Assembly (NCBI RefSeq): GCF_000425785.1
Contig: NZ_AUEC01000020.1
Location: 1-64,000, forward strand
Reading direction: 5' to 3'
Length of the DNA stretch: 64,000 bases
DNA from: Pseudomonas taiwanensis DSM 21245
GTDB taxonomy: Bacteria; Pseudomonadota; Gammaproteobacteria; Pseudomonadales; Pseudomonadaceae
The notes under the pieces were generated by a model. The model was not told where the DNA came from, searched no databases, and saw only the letters and a program-made list of their open reading frames with translations. Each line of letters opens with the position of its first letter. Positions within the stretch are counted from its first letter, which is position 1. Below, piece by piece: positions 56,062 to 64,000 of the stretch. Both the position numbers and the translations under genes were made by a program.

Positions 56062-56951
56062 AGCGCTTCAGTTTCTCCAAGCTGATGCTGGTGCTCGGCT
56101 TGCTGTTCATCTACCTGCCGATGCTGATCCTGGTGATCTACTCGTTCAACGCCTCGAAGCTGGTGACGGTGTGGGGCGGCTGGTCGGTGAAGTGGTACGT
56201 TGGCCTGCTGGACAACAGCCAGTTGATGGGTTCGGTGATGCGCTCGCTGGAGATCGCCTGCTACACGGCGGTGGCAGCGGTGGCGCTGGGTACCCTGGCG
56301 GCCTTCGTGCTGACCCGTGTGACACGCTTCAAGGGCCGCACGCTGTTCGGTGGCCTGGTGACCGCGCCGTTGGTGATGCCTGAGGTGATTACCGGTCTGT
56401 CGCTGTTGCTGCTGTTCGTGGCCATGGCGCAGATGATCGGCTGGCCGCAGGAGCGTGGCATCGTCACCATCTGGATCGCCCACACCACGTTCTGTGCGGC
56501 TTATGTGGCGGTAGTGGTGTCGGCGCGCTTGCGTGAGCTGGACCTGTCGATCGAGGAAGCGGCGATGGACCTGGGTGCCAAGCCGTGGAAGGTGTTCTTC
56601 CTGATTACCATCCCGATGATCGCGCCCTCGCTGGCGGCGGGCGGCATGATGTCGTTCGCCCTGTCGCTGGATGACCTGGTGCTGGCCAGCTTCGTGTCCG
56701 GCCCCGGTTCGACCACCTTGCCGATGGAAGTGTTCTCGGCGGTGCGCCTGGGCGTGAAGCCGGAAATCAACGCCGTGGCCAGCCTGATCCTGCTGTCGGT
56801 GTCGCTGGTAACCTTCCTGGTCTGGTACTTCAGCCGCCAGGCCGAAGAGCGTCGTCGCAAGGCGATTCAGCAGGCGATCGAAGAAGGTGCGGCGGCGAAC
56901 GTATCGCAGCCCCAGGTGCGGCGCCCGGCTCCGGCCACTGCGTCGGCCTGA
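56058..56951 (+). CDS. spuH: Polyamine ABC transporter permease (PotI-like)
   Basis: The 297-residue membrane protein is a PotI/SpuH permease with about six helices and the EAA loop IEEAAMDLGAKPWKVFFLITIPMIAPSLAAG. It is the last gene of the spu operon; a REP pair follows its stop. The C-terminal tail is charged and Ala-rich (EERRRKAIQQAIEEGAAAN). Confidence 0.95.
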   Translation: MKRFSFSKLMLVLGLLFIYLPMLILVIYSFNASKLVTVWGGWSVKWYVGLLDNSQLMGSVMRSLEIACYTAVAAVALGTLAAFVLTRVTRFKGRTLFGGLVTAPLVMPEVITGLSLLLLFVAMAQMIGWPQERGIVTIWIAHTTFCAAYVAVVVSARLRELDLSIEEAAMDLGAKPWKVFFLITIPMIAPSLAAGGMMSFALSLDDLVLASFVSGPGSTTLPMEVFSAVRLGVKPEINAVASLILLSVSLVTFLVWYFSRQAEERRRKAIQQAIEEGAAANVSQPQVRRPAPATASA

Positions 56952-57310
56952 CCGGCCTCTTCGCGGGTGACCCGCTCCCACAGGTCTCATGCAGGCTGCA
57001 CTGAGCCTGTGGGAGCGGGTTCACCCGCGAAGACCTCACCAGGGACTCAAAGCCAAGCCGCATCCCAGAGGGGTTGGGTCGCTGACGCAACATGCGCCAA
57101 ACGTTTCTCCCGCCGCACAGGCCAATCATGGGCAGGTTTTCTGTAGCGATGGGCTCATGCGGAATCTGCAAGCGCAGGTTTCCCCGCGAAGGCGCCCTCG
57201 AAGCCGCCATGATTTCCCCACCTTCCTGCCATCAGTGCCGTTTCCCAAAGCCTGATCTACGCTAACAGTCGCATCCCAAGAATCGTTCGCGCGCAAGCCA
57301 GGAGGCCTGC
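56952..57310. other. Intergenic region with a REP pair before the RND operon
   Basis: This 359-nt gap holds the REP pair at 56958-57033 in its first part. The rest (57035-57310) presumably contains the RND promoter; I do not recognise a binding site or a regulator gene. Open frames across the REPs are not protein-like. Confidence 0.5.
56958..57033. repeat. Inverted REP pair downstream of spuH
   Basis: TCTTCGCGGGTGA-CCCGCTCCCACAGG (56958-56984) and its near-perfect complement CCTGTGGGAGCGGGTTCACCCGCGAAGA (57006-57033) differ by a single-base deletion in the left copy. They form a head-to-head P. putida REP pair at the end of the spu operon. Confidence 0.93.
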
Positions 57311-58399
57311 ATGACGGTGACGCGTCTGCTGTCGGTCGTCTGCCTGGGGCTGTTGTACATGCTCACGGGCTGTAGCAAGGAAGAAACGCCTGAGGTACTG
57401 CCTCGGGTGGGGGTACTGGAGGTCCAACCAACCGATTTCGCCGCCAGGGTCACGCTGACCGGTGATGTACAGGCGCGGGTGCAGACTGACCTGTCGTTTC
57501 GGGTCGGCGGCAAGATCATCTCGCGTAGCGTCGATGTGGGGGATCACGTCAAGGCCAACCAGGTGCTGGCGAGGCTGGATCCGAAAGACTTGCAGAACAA
57601 CGTCGACTCGGCCAAGGCCGAGGTGTTCGCTGCCCAGGCTCGGGTCACGCAGACCAGCGCGGCGTTCGTCCGGCAACAGAAGCTGCTGCCCAAGGGCTAT
57701 ACCAGCCAGAGCGAATACGACTCCGCCGAAGCCGCCCTGCGCAGCAACCAGAGCGCGCTGAAGGCCGCCCAGGCGCAACTGGCCAACGCCAACGAACAAC
57801 TGAGCTACACCGCGTTGGTGTCCGAAGCCGATGGCGTCATCACCGAGCGCCAGGCCGAGGTCGGACAGGTGGTGCAGGCGACCATGCCGATTTTCAGCCT
57901 CGCCCAGGATGGCGACCGTGATGCAGTGTTCAACGTCTATGAATCGTTGCTGGTAGCGCCGCCCAGCGATGCAGGTGTCATCGTCAGTCTGCTGGATAAC
58001 CCGAAGGTGAAGGCGCGGGGCTTCGTTCGGGAAATCACCCCGACCGTCTCCGCGCAGAGCGGCACGGTACAGGTCAAGGTAGGCCTGCGCGATGTGCCGC
58101 CCGGCATGCAGCTGGGCGCACCCGTCACCGCCACCACCAATGCTGAAGGCCGGCCGAGCATCGAGCTGCCCTGGGCCGCGCTGACCAAAGCCCTGCACGA
58201 GCCAGCGGTCTGGGTGGTGGGCGAGGGCGACAAGGTCGAGCTGCGCAAGGTCGAAGTCACCCGCTACCTCACCGGCAAGATCGTGGTCGCCAGCGGCCTC
58301 AAGAGCGGCGAGACCGTCGTGGTCAATGGTGGGCAGCTGCTGCACCCGGGCATGCAAGTGGAGAAGATCGACGCCAAGGCCGAAGGAGGTGAGCTATGA
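57311..58399 (+). CDS. RND efflux periplasmic adaptor 1 (TriA-like)
   Basis: The 362-residue adaptor has a lipoprotein signal (MLTGC, Cys21), lipoyl-like halves (VGDHVKANQVLARLDPKDLQNNV), a coiled-coil hairpin (SAKAEVFAAQARVTQTSAAFVRQQKLL...) and beta-barrel/membrane-proximal domains. It starts an adaptor-adaptor-pump operon like triABC of P. aeruginosa, which resists triclosan and detergents; the substrate here is inferred only. Its stop overlaps the next start as ATGA. Confidence 0.92.
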   Translation: MTVTRLLSVVCLGLLYMLTGCSKEETPEVLPRVGVLEVQPTDFAARVTLTGDVQARVQTDLSFRVGGKIISRSVDVGDHVKANQVLARLDPKDLQNNVDSAKAEVFAAQARVTQTSAAFVRQQKLLPKGYTSQSEYDSAEAALRSNQSALKAAQAQLANANEQLSYTALVSEADGVITERQAEVGQVVQATMPIFSLAQDGDRDAVFNVYESLLVAPPSDAGVIVSLLDNPKVKARGFVREITPTVSAQSGTVQVKVGLRDVPPGMQLGAPVTATTNAEGRPSIELPWAALTKALHEPAVWVVGEGDKVELRKVEVTRYLTGKIVVASGLKSGETVVVNGGQLLHPGMQVEKIDAKAEGGEL

Positions 58400-59463
58400 A
58401 GCGCCTGCTGCTGTTGCCATTGGCCGGCCTGCTGCTTGCCGGATGCGGCGATGAGCAACAGGTGGCTGAACCGATCCGGCCAGTACTGTCGGTCAAGGTC
58501 GAGCCGCTGGAGCAATCCCAGCTCGGGCGCTTTGCCGGGAGCATCCAGGCGCGCTTCGAAAGCACCCTGGGCTTTCGTGTTTCGGGTCGCATCGCCCGGC
58601 GCTGGCTGGACGTTGGCGCCCAGGTGAAACCAGGCGATACCTTGGCCACGCTCGACCCGACCGACCAGCAAAACCAGTTGCGTGCCGCCGAGGGCGACCT
58701 GGCGAAGGTGCAGGCGCAGTGGATCAATGCCCAGGCCGACGCCCGCCGCCAGCAGCAATTGTATGATCGCGGTGTCGGCGCCCAGGCCCAGTTGGACATC
58801 GCCCAGACCAACCTCAAGACGACTGGCGCTGCGCTCGAGCAGGCGCGCTCGGCAGTCAGCCAGGCTCGCGACCAGCTCGACTACAGCACCTTGCGCACCG
58901 ATCACGCGGCAGTCATCACCGCTTGGCAGGCCGAAGCCGGGCAGACCATCACTGCCGGTCAGGCCGTGGTCACCCTGGCCCGCCCGGACGTCAAGGAGGC
59001 GGTCATCGACTTGCCGATCAGCCTGGCCGACCAGCTCGGCGAGGGCGTTACCTTCACCGTGGCCTCTCAGCTCGATCCCACTATCAGCACCACTGCCACC
59101 CTACGGGAACTGGAGCCCCAGGCGGATGCCACGACCCGCACACGACGTGCACGCCTGACCTTGGCGAGTACGCCCGCGGCTTTCCATTTGGGTACTGCCA
59201 TCAGCGTGACCCTGAGCTCGGCGATCACGCCACGCAGCGAACTTCCCCTGAGCGCATTGCTCGAGCGTGATGGCAAGCCGCAGGTCTGGGTGATCGATCC
59301 GCAGCAAAAGACTGTGGCTGTCCGCGACGTGAAGCTGATCGAGCGCACCCACGACAGCATCGTTCTGGCCTCAGGCGTTCAGCCCGGCGAGCGGGTCGTC
59401 ACGGCGGGTGTGAACAGTCTCAAGCCTGGCCAGAAGGTCGCCTTCGATGAGGACGCGCAATGA
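58396..59463 (+). CDS. RND efflux periplasmic adaptor 2 (TriB-like)
   Basis: The 355-residue adaptor is a second, different membrane-fusion protein: lipobox LLLAGC (Cys17), lipoyl half VGAQVKPGDTLATLDPTDQQNQLR, coiled coil with many Ala/Gln, and the barrel strands VEPLEQSQLGRFAGSIQARFE. TriABC-type pumps need two distinct adaptors. It overlaps its neighbours by 4 nt on each side. Confidence 0.92.
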   Translation: MKRLLLLPLAGLLLAGCGDEQQVAEPIRPVLSVKVEPLEQSQLGRFAGSIQARFESTLGFRVSGRIARRWLDVGAQVKPGDTLATLDPTDQQNQLRAAEGDLAKVQAQWINAQADARRQQQLYDRGVGAQAQLDIAQTNLKTTGAALEQARSAVSQARDQLDYSTLRTDHAAVITAWQAEAGQTITAGQAVVTLARPDVKEAVIDLPISLADQLGEGVTFTVASQLDPTISTTATLRELEPQADATTRTRRARLTLASTPAAFHLGTAISVTLSSAITPRSELPLSALLERDGKPQVWVIDPQQKTVAVRDVKLIERTHDSIVLASGVQPGERVVTAGVNSLKPGQKVAFDEDAQ

Positions 59464-62400
59464 AAGGAAGCTTCAACCTGTCCGAATGGGCGCTCCGGCA
59501 TCAGTCCTTCGTCTGGTACCTGATGTTCGTCGGCTTGCTGATGGGGATCTTTTCGTACTTCAACCTGGGGCGTGAGGAAGACCCTTCGTTCACCATCAAG
59601 ACCATGGTGATCCAGACCCGTTGGCCAGGGGCGACTCAGGACGAGACGCTGTACCAGGTCACCGACCGCATCGAGAAAAAGCTTGAGGAGCTCGACTCGC
59701 TCGATTACACCAAGAGCTATACCCGCCCCGGCGAGTCCACGGTCTATGTCTATCTTCGCGATACCACCAAGGCCAAGGACATCCCGGACATCTGGTACCA
59801 GGTGCGCAAGAAGATCCAGGACATACGCGGTCAGTTCCCCCAGGGTATCCAGGGCCCTGGTTTCAACGACGAGTTCGGCGATGTGTTCGGTTCGATCTAC
59901 GCCTTCACCGCCGATGGCCTCACCCTGCGCCAATTGCGTGACTATGTGGAGCAGGCCAGGGCCGAGGTCCGTGATGTGCCCAATATCGGCAAGATCGAGC
60001 TGGTCGGCACCCAGGACGAAGTGCTGTACCTGAACTTCTCGACCCGCAAACTGGCGGCGCTGGGCATAGACCAGCGGCAGGTCATGCAGGCCCTGCAATC
60101 GCAGAACGCCGTCACGCCGGCGGGCGTGATCGAGGCGGGTCCGGAGCGCATTTCGCTGCGGACCACCGGGCAATTCGCCTCTGAGAAAGACTTGGAAACC
60201 GTCAACCTGCGCATCAACGACCGGTTCTTCCGCCTGGCGGACATTGCCGACATCGAGCGCGGTTACGTCGACCCACCATCGCCCATGTTCCGCTACAACG
60301 GCCAAACCGCCATCGGCCTGGCCATCGGCATGAAGGCCGGTGGCAATATCCAGGTGTTTGGTGCGGCGCTGAAAAAGCGCATGGATCAGGTGGTCGAAGA
60401 CTTGCCGATAGGGGTCGGAGTGCACACTGTTTCCGACCAGGCGGTGGTGGTCAAGCAGGCTGTCGGTGGCTTCACCAGTGCCCTGTTCGAGGCGGTGGTG
60501 ATCGTGCTGGGGGTGAGCTTCGTCAGCCTTGGGGTGCGTGCCGGCCTGGTGGTGGCCTGTTCGATTCCATTGGTGCTGGCGATGGTGTTCGTGTTCATGG
60601 AATACAGCGGCATCACCATGCAGCGGATTTCCCTGGGTGCACTGATCATCGCCCTGGGCCTGCTGGTGGACGATGCGATGATCACCGTGGAGGTCATGGT
60701 CACGCGGCTCGAGATGGGCGAGAGCAAGGAGCAGGCAGCCACTTTCGCCTACACCTCCACCGCTTTTCCTATGCTGACCGGCACCTTGGTGACCGTGGCG
60801 GGCTTCGTGCCCATCGGGCTCAATGCCAGTTCCGCCGGTGAATATACCTACACCTTGTTTGCCGTGATCGCCGTCGCGCTGATGGTGTCATGGGTGGTGG
60901 CGGTGTTCTTTGCGCCGGTGTTGGGTGTGCACATTCTCAGCAGTCAGGTGAAGCCCCATGAAGCCGAGCCGGGGCGGGTGGGCAAGGCCTTCGAAAATGG
61001 CTTGCTGTGGTGCATGCGCAACCGCTGGCTGACCATCATCGGCACCGTGCTGCTGTTCGTCCTGGCCATCTTCTGCGAGCGTTTCGTGCAGAACCAGTTT
61101 TTCCCCTCCTCGGACCGACCGGAAATCCTGGTCGACCTGAACCTGCCGCAAAATGCCTCGATCGAAGAGACCCGCAAGGTAGTCGACCGGCTGGAAGCCA
61201 AGATCAAGGACGATCCGGACCTGGTGCACTGGAGCACCTATATCGGCCAGGGCGCCATTCGCTTCTACCTGCCGCTCGATCAGCAACTGCAGAACCCTTA
61301 CTACGCCCAGCTAGTGATCGTCAGCAAAGGCTTCGAAGAGCGCCAGGCCATGATGGACCGCCTGCAAAAGCTACTGCGCGAGGAGTTCGTCGGCATCGGT
61401 ACCAACGTCCAGTCGCTGGAAATGGGCCCACCGGTAGGGCGGCCGATTCAGTACCGGATCAGCGGCCCGGACATCGACCAGGTGCGCAAGCACGCCATCG
61501 AACTGGCGACCTTGCTCGACCGCAACGAGCATATCGGTGAAATGATCTATGACTGGAACGAGCCCGGTAAGGTGATGCGCATCGAAATTGCCCAGGACAA
61601 GGCACGCCAGCTTGGGCTTTCGTCCGAGGATGTAGCCAATGTGATGAACAGCATCGTCAGCGGCGTGCAGATCACCCAGGTCAACGACAACATCTACCTG
61701 GTGAACGTGGTCGCGCGCGCCGAAGACAGCGAACGAGGCTCGCCCGATACCCTGCAGAACCTGCAAATCGTCAGCCCCAACGGGACTTCCATTCCGCTGC
61801 TGGCCTTCGCCACCGTGCGCTATGAGCTGGAGCAACCGCTGGTGTGGCGTCGTGACCGCAAGCCGACCATCACCATCAAGTCCTCGGTGACCGGCGACAT
61901 CCAGCCCACCGACCTGGTGACCCAGCTCAAACCGAGCATCGACGAATTCATCAGCAAACTGCCGACCGGCTACGAGGTGGCCACCGGCGGTACCGTGGAG
62001 GAAAGCGCCAAGGCGCAGGGGCCGATCCGCAAAGTCATTCCGCTGATGCTGTTCCTCATGGCGACCTTCCTGATGATCCAGCTGCACAGTGTGCAGAAGC
62101 TGTTCCTGGTGGTGAGCGTGGCACCGCTGGGATTGATCGGTGTCATCATCGCCCTTGTGCCCACCGGCACGCCCATGGGCTTCGTGGCAATCCTGGGGAT
62201 TCTGGCCCTGGCCGGGATCATCATTCGCAACTCGGTGATTCTGGTGACCCAGATCGACGAGTTCGAGGCGCAGGGCTTCTCGCCCTGGGATGCCGTGGTG
62301 GAGGCCACCAACCACCGGCGCCGGCCGATTCTGCTGACGGCGGCAGCGGCGAGCCTTGGCATGATCCCGATTGCCCGCGAAGTGTTCTGGGGGCCGATGG

Positions 62401-62522
62401 CCTACGCCATGATTGGTGGGATCATCGTGGCTACCCTGCTGACGCTGTTGTTCCTGCCGGCGTTGTATGTGGCCTGGTACAAGATCCGCGAGCCTGAACA
62501 CAGCACTAAAACCCAACATTAA
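59460..62522 (+). CDS. RND efflux transporter (TriC-like)
   Basis: The 1020-residue pump has the full RND topology: first helix near 12-30, large periplasmic loop, helices at about 335-490 with the proton-relay aspartates in LGLLVDDAMITVEVM, helix near 520-540, second periplasmic loop, and final helices at about 855-1010. Sequence and gene order fit TriC. No outer-membrane channel gene follows, as in triABC where OpmH is encoded elsewhere. A REP pair follows the stop. Confidence 0.94.
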   Translation: MKGSFNLSEWALRHQSFVWYLMFVGLLMGIFSYFNLGREEDPSFTIKTMVIQTRWPGATQDETLYQVTDRIEKKLEELDSLDYTKSYTRPGESTVYVYLRDTTKAKDIPDIWYQVRKKIQDIRGQFPQGIQGPGFNDEFGDVFGSIYAFTADGLTLRQLRDYVEQARAEVRDVPNIGKIELVGTQDEVLYLNFSTRKLAALGIDQRQVMQALQSQNAVTPAGVIEAGPERISLRTTGQFASEKDLETVNLRINDRFFRLADIADIERGYVDPPSPMFRYNGQTAIGLAIGMKAGGNIQVFGAALKKRMDQVVEDLPIGVGVHTVSDQAVVVKQAVGGFTSALFEAVVIVLGVSFVSLGVRAGLVVACSIPLVLAMVFVFMEYSGITMQRISLGALIIALGLLVDDAMITVEVMVTRLEMGESKEQAATFAYTSTAFPMLTGTLVTVAGFVPIGLNASSAGEYTYTLFAVIAVALMVSWVVAVFFAPVLGVHILSSQVKPHEAEPGRVGKAFENGLLWCMRNRWLTIIGTVLLFVLAIFCERFVQNQFFPSSDRPEILVDLNLPQNASIEETRKVVDRLEAKIKDDPDLVHWSTYIGQGAIRFYLPLDQQLQNPYYAQLVIVSKGFEERQAMMDRLQKLLREEFVGIGTNVQSLEMGPPVGRPIQYRISGPDIDQVRKHAIELATLLDRNEHIGEMIYDWNEPGKVMRIEIAQDKARQLGLSSEDVANVMNSIVSGVQITQVNDNIYLVNVVARAEDSERGSPDTLQNLQIVSPNGTSIPLLAFATVRYELEQPLVWRRDRKPTITIKSSVTGDIQPTDLVTQLKPSIDEFISKLPTGYEVATGGTVEESAKAQGPIRKVIPLMLFLMATFLMIQLHSVQKLFLVVSVAPLGLIGVIIALVPTGTPMGFVAILGILALAGIIIRNSVILVTQIDEFEAQGFSPWDAVVEATNHRRRPILLTAAAASLGMIPIAREVFWGPMAYAMIGGIIVATLLTLLFLPALYVAWYKIREPEHSTKTQH

Positions 62523-62523
62523 A

Positions 62524-62602
62524 CCCTGTGGGAGCGGGCATGCCCACGAATGCGATGGTGGATTCACTGCCGCATTCGCGGGCACGCCCGCTCCCACCGA
62601 GG
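62524..62602. repeat. Inverted REP pair with T-run after the RND operon
   Basis: GTGGGAGCGGGCATGCCCACGAATGCG (62528-62554) and CGCATTCGCGGGCACGCCCGCTCCCAC (62571-62597) pair with two mismatches around a 16-nt loop, and GAGGCTTTTTG follows. The structure combines a REP pair with a terminator-like tail on the plus strand. Confidence 0.9.
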
Positions 62603-62648
62603 CTTTTTGTCGCGTGTAAAATCGCGACTTAATTTTGGTTATATAAAA

Positions 62649-62673
62649 ATTCTTAAACAGTATTTTTAAGAAT
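62649..62673 (+). promoter_or_regulatory. AT-rich palindrome upstream of oscA
   Basis: ATTCTTAAA-cagtatt-TTTAAGAAT is a perfect 9-bp inverted repeat with a 7-nt centre in an unusually AT-rich stretch (about 62630-62680) of this GC-rich genome, 87 nt before oscA. As oscA and sbp are sulfur-starvation genes, CysB or a related activator is the obvious candidate, but no binding consensus can be confirmed. Confidence 0.5.
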
Positions 62674-62759
62674 AAACCCACCTCACTACTATTGCACTCA
62701 AGCCAGGCGTACATCCCCTTCAAACCTCTGCCCGGCACCTCACTCCAAGGAGAACGAGC

Positions 62760-62942
62760 ATGAGTGCATCTCTGCGTAGCATCGACGGTCAGGACGAAGC
62801 CACCATTCTGCGTGAGATCCAGAGCGCCTTGCGCGATCTGCGTTTCGGTGCGGTGGAGATAACCGTGCACAACGCGCAGGTCGTACAGATCGAGCGCAAG
62901 GAGAAGTTCCGCCTGCAGCAGCCTGGCAACAAGTCCGGCTGA
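62760..62942 (+). CDS. oscA: Sulfur starvation response protein OscA
   Basis: The 60-residue protein matches OscA, a small DUF2292-type protein (LREIQSALRDLRFGAVEITVHNAQVVQIERKEKFRL). In Pseudomonas corrugata oscA is needed for the sulfur-starvation response and chromate resistance and is cotranscribed with sbp. AAGGAG lies about 9 nt before ATG 62760. The molecular function is unknown. sbp follows after 48 nt. Confidence 0.92.
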   Translation: MSASLRSIDGQDEATILREIQSALRDLRFGAVEITVHNAQVVQIERKEKFRLQQPGNKSG

Positions 62943-62990
62943 TCGCGATTCACATTCAAAACTAGAAAAATGCCAATCGGGAGCTTCACC

Positions 62991-63998
62991 ATGTCCATCC
63001 GCCGTTATGCGCTCGCCGCCCTGGCCAGTGCTGTTTTTGCCGGTTCCGCCATCGCCAAGGACTACGAACTGTTGAACGTGTCCTACGACCCGACCCGTGA
63101 GCTGTACCAGCAGTACAACGCCGAATTCATCAAGCACTGGCAGCAGGCTCACCCGGACGACAAGGTGAAGATCCAGCAATCCCATGGCGGCTCGGGCAAG
63201 CAGGCCCGCGCGGTGATCGATGGCTTGCGCGCTGACGTGGTGACCCTGGCCCTGGCCGGAGACATCGACGAAGTCGCCAAGCTTGGCAAGTCGCTGCCCG
63301 AGGACTGGCAGAAGCGCCTGCCGGATGCCAGCACCCCGTACACCTCGACAATCGTGTTCCTGGTGCGCAAGGGCAACCCGAAAGGCATCAAGGACTGGGG
63401 CGACCTGATCAAGCAGGATGTCTCGGTCATCACCCCCAACCCGAAAACCTCTGGTGGCGCCCGCTGGAACTTCCTGGCCGCCTGGGCCTACGGCCTGAAA
63501 ACCGGTGGCAGTGAAGACAAGGCCAAGGCCTATGTGCAGGAGCTGTTCAAGCACGTGCCAGTGTTGGATACCGGCGCCCGCGGCTCGACCATCACCTTCG
63601 TCAACAATGGTCAGGGCGATGTTCTGCTGGCCTGGGAAAACGAAGCTTTCCTGGCGTTGAAGGAAGATGGCGGTAGCGACAAGTTCGAGATCGTCGTGCC
63701 TTCGCTGTCGATTCTGGCCGAGCCGCCGGTGGCCGTGGTCGACAAGAACGCCCAGAAGAAGGGTAACGAGAAGATCGCCGAGGAGTACCTCAAGCATCTG
63801 TATAGCCCTGCAGGCCAGAAGATCGCCGCAGAGAACTTCTACCGTCCGCGTGACGCGAAGGTGGCCGCCGAATTCGGCAAGCAGTTCCCGAAACTGGAAC
63901 TGGTGACGATCGACAAGGACTTCGGCGGCTGGAAGACTGCACAACCTAAGTTCTTCAATGACGGCGGTGTATTCGACCAGATCTATCAGGCACAGTAA
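62991..63998 (+). CDS. sbp: Sulfate-binding periplasmic protein
   Basis: The 335-residue protein has a signal peptide (about 1-20, cleavage after GSAIA) and the Sbp/CysP sulfate-binding fold: [22 protein letters not shown], the sulfate loop [17 protein letters not shown], and [21 protein letters not shown]. It feeds the CysTWA sulfate importer, whose genes probably continue beyond the window. ATG 62991 is chosen over the in-frame ATG 62970 because it begins the signal peptide. The stop is 2 nt before the window's end, so the gene is complete. Confidence 0.95.
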   Translation: MSIRRYALAALASAVFAGSAIAKDYELLNVSYDPTRELYQQYNAEFIKHWQQAHPDDKVKIQQSHGGSGKQARAVIDGLRADVVTLALAGDIDEVAKLGKSLPEDWQKRLPDASTPYTSTIVFLVRKGNPKGIKDWGDLIKQDVSVITPNPKTSGGARWNFLAAWAYGLKTGGSEDKAKAYVQELFKHVPVLDTGARGSTITFVNNGQGDVLLAWENEAFLALKEDGGSDKFEIVVPSLSILAEPPVAVVDKNAQKKGNEKIAEEYLKHLYSPAGQKIAAENFYRPRDAKVAAEFGKQFPKLELVTIDKDFGGWKTAQPKFFNDGGVFDQIYQAQ

Positions 63999-64000
63999 GG

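Noticed and set aside
61371..63944. 857-codon antisense frame over the RND pump, oscA and sbp
   Set aside because: It crosses a REP pair and an AT-rich spacer and opposes three well-recognised genes.

Overview
The window is a stretch of gamma-proteobacterial chromosome that I assign to Pseudomonas, most likely the P. putida group. The reasons are the gene content and order (ppk/ppx-trxA-rho-ubiD, the fau-ssrS-zapA-ygfB-pepP-ubiH block, gcvTHP, argE-argA, the spu polyamine locus, oscA-sbp), the GC-rich codon use, and repeated copies of the P. putida-type REP sequence (core like TTCGCGGGTnAnCCCGCTCC). I see no tRNA, rRNA, insertion sequence, prophage, CRISPR array or plasmid function. Nearly all genes are intact housekeeping or metabolic genes.

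Layout. (1) 57-2301: a YcaC-type hydrolase, a short WYL-family-like regulator that appears to lack its WYL domain, and a Sel1-repeat protein. (2) 2457-7489: a MarR regulator tightly coupled to a four-gene efflux unit (FUSC permease, DUF1656, HlyD adaptor, NodT outer-membrane factor). (3) 7856-12938: cytochrome c/FTR1 iron permease, YaiI, ElbB, sterol desaturase and DedA. (4) 13153-21675: polyphosphate kinase and exopolyphosphatase (convergent), thioredoxin, Rho, UbiD and an oxidoreductase with a ferredoxin domain. (5) 21955-24962: ChaC-like cyclotransferase, quinone oxidoreductase, FliL-like protein and EVE protein, with a long perfect inverted repeat. (6) 25140-39284: a block that parallels the E. 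coli order fau-ssrS(6S RNA)-zapA / ygfB-pepP-ubiH-ubiI / gcvTHP, with a thioesterase-like gene inside the ubi operon and an iron-type ABC binding protein and permease inserted before gcvT. (7) 39315-46620: DUF2388 protein, orphan type II/IV secretion ATPase, a stand-alone ACT-like protein divergent from an Lrp regulator, CYTH-CHAD triphosphatase, argE and argA. (8) 46685-56951: polyamine uptake and catabolism (two divergent gamma-glutamylpolyamine synthetase-like genes, SpuC aminotransferase, SpuDE binding proteins, SpuFGH ABC transporter). (9) 57311-62522: a TriABC-like RND pump with two adaptors. (10) 62760-63998: sulfur-starvation genes oscA and sbp.

Functionally, the region combines ubiquinone synthesis (ubiD, ubiH, ubiI), one-carbon and glycine metabolism (gcvTHP, fau), arginine biosynthesis (argA, argE), polyamine use (spu), efflux (two systems) and nutrient uptake (iron, sulfate, polyamines). 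No clearly new multi-gene system is present. The observations most worth following are the WYL-less regulator, the ACT-only protein with its divergent Lrp regulator and nested palindromes, the gcvP leader hairpin, the Rho leader without a Shine-Dalgarno sequence, the 168-nt convergent gene overlap, the orphan GspE-type ATPase, and the 43-bp perfect inverted repeat.
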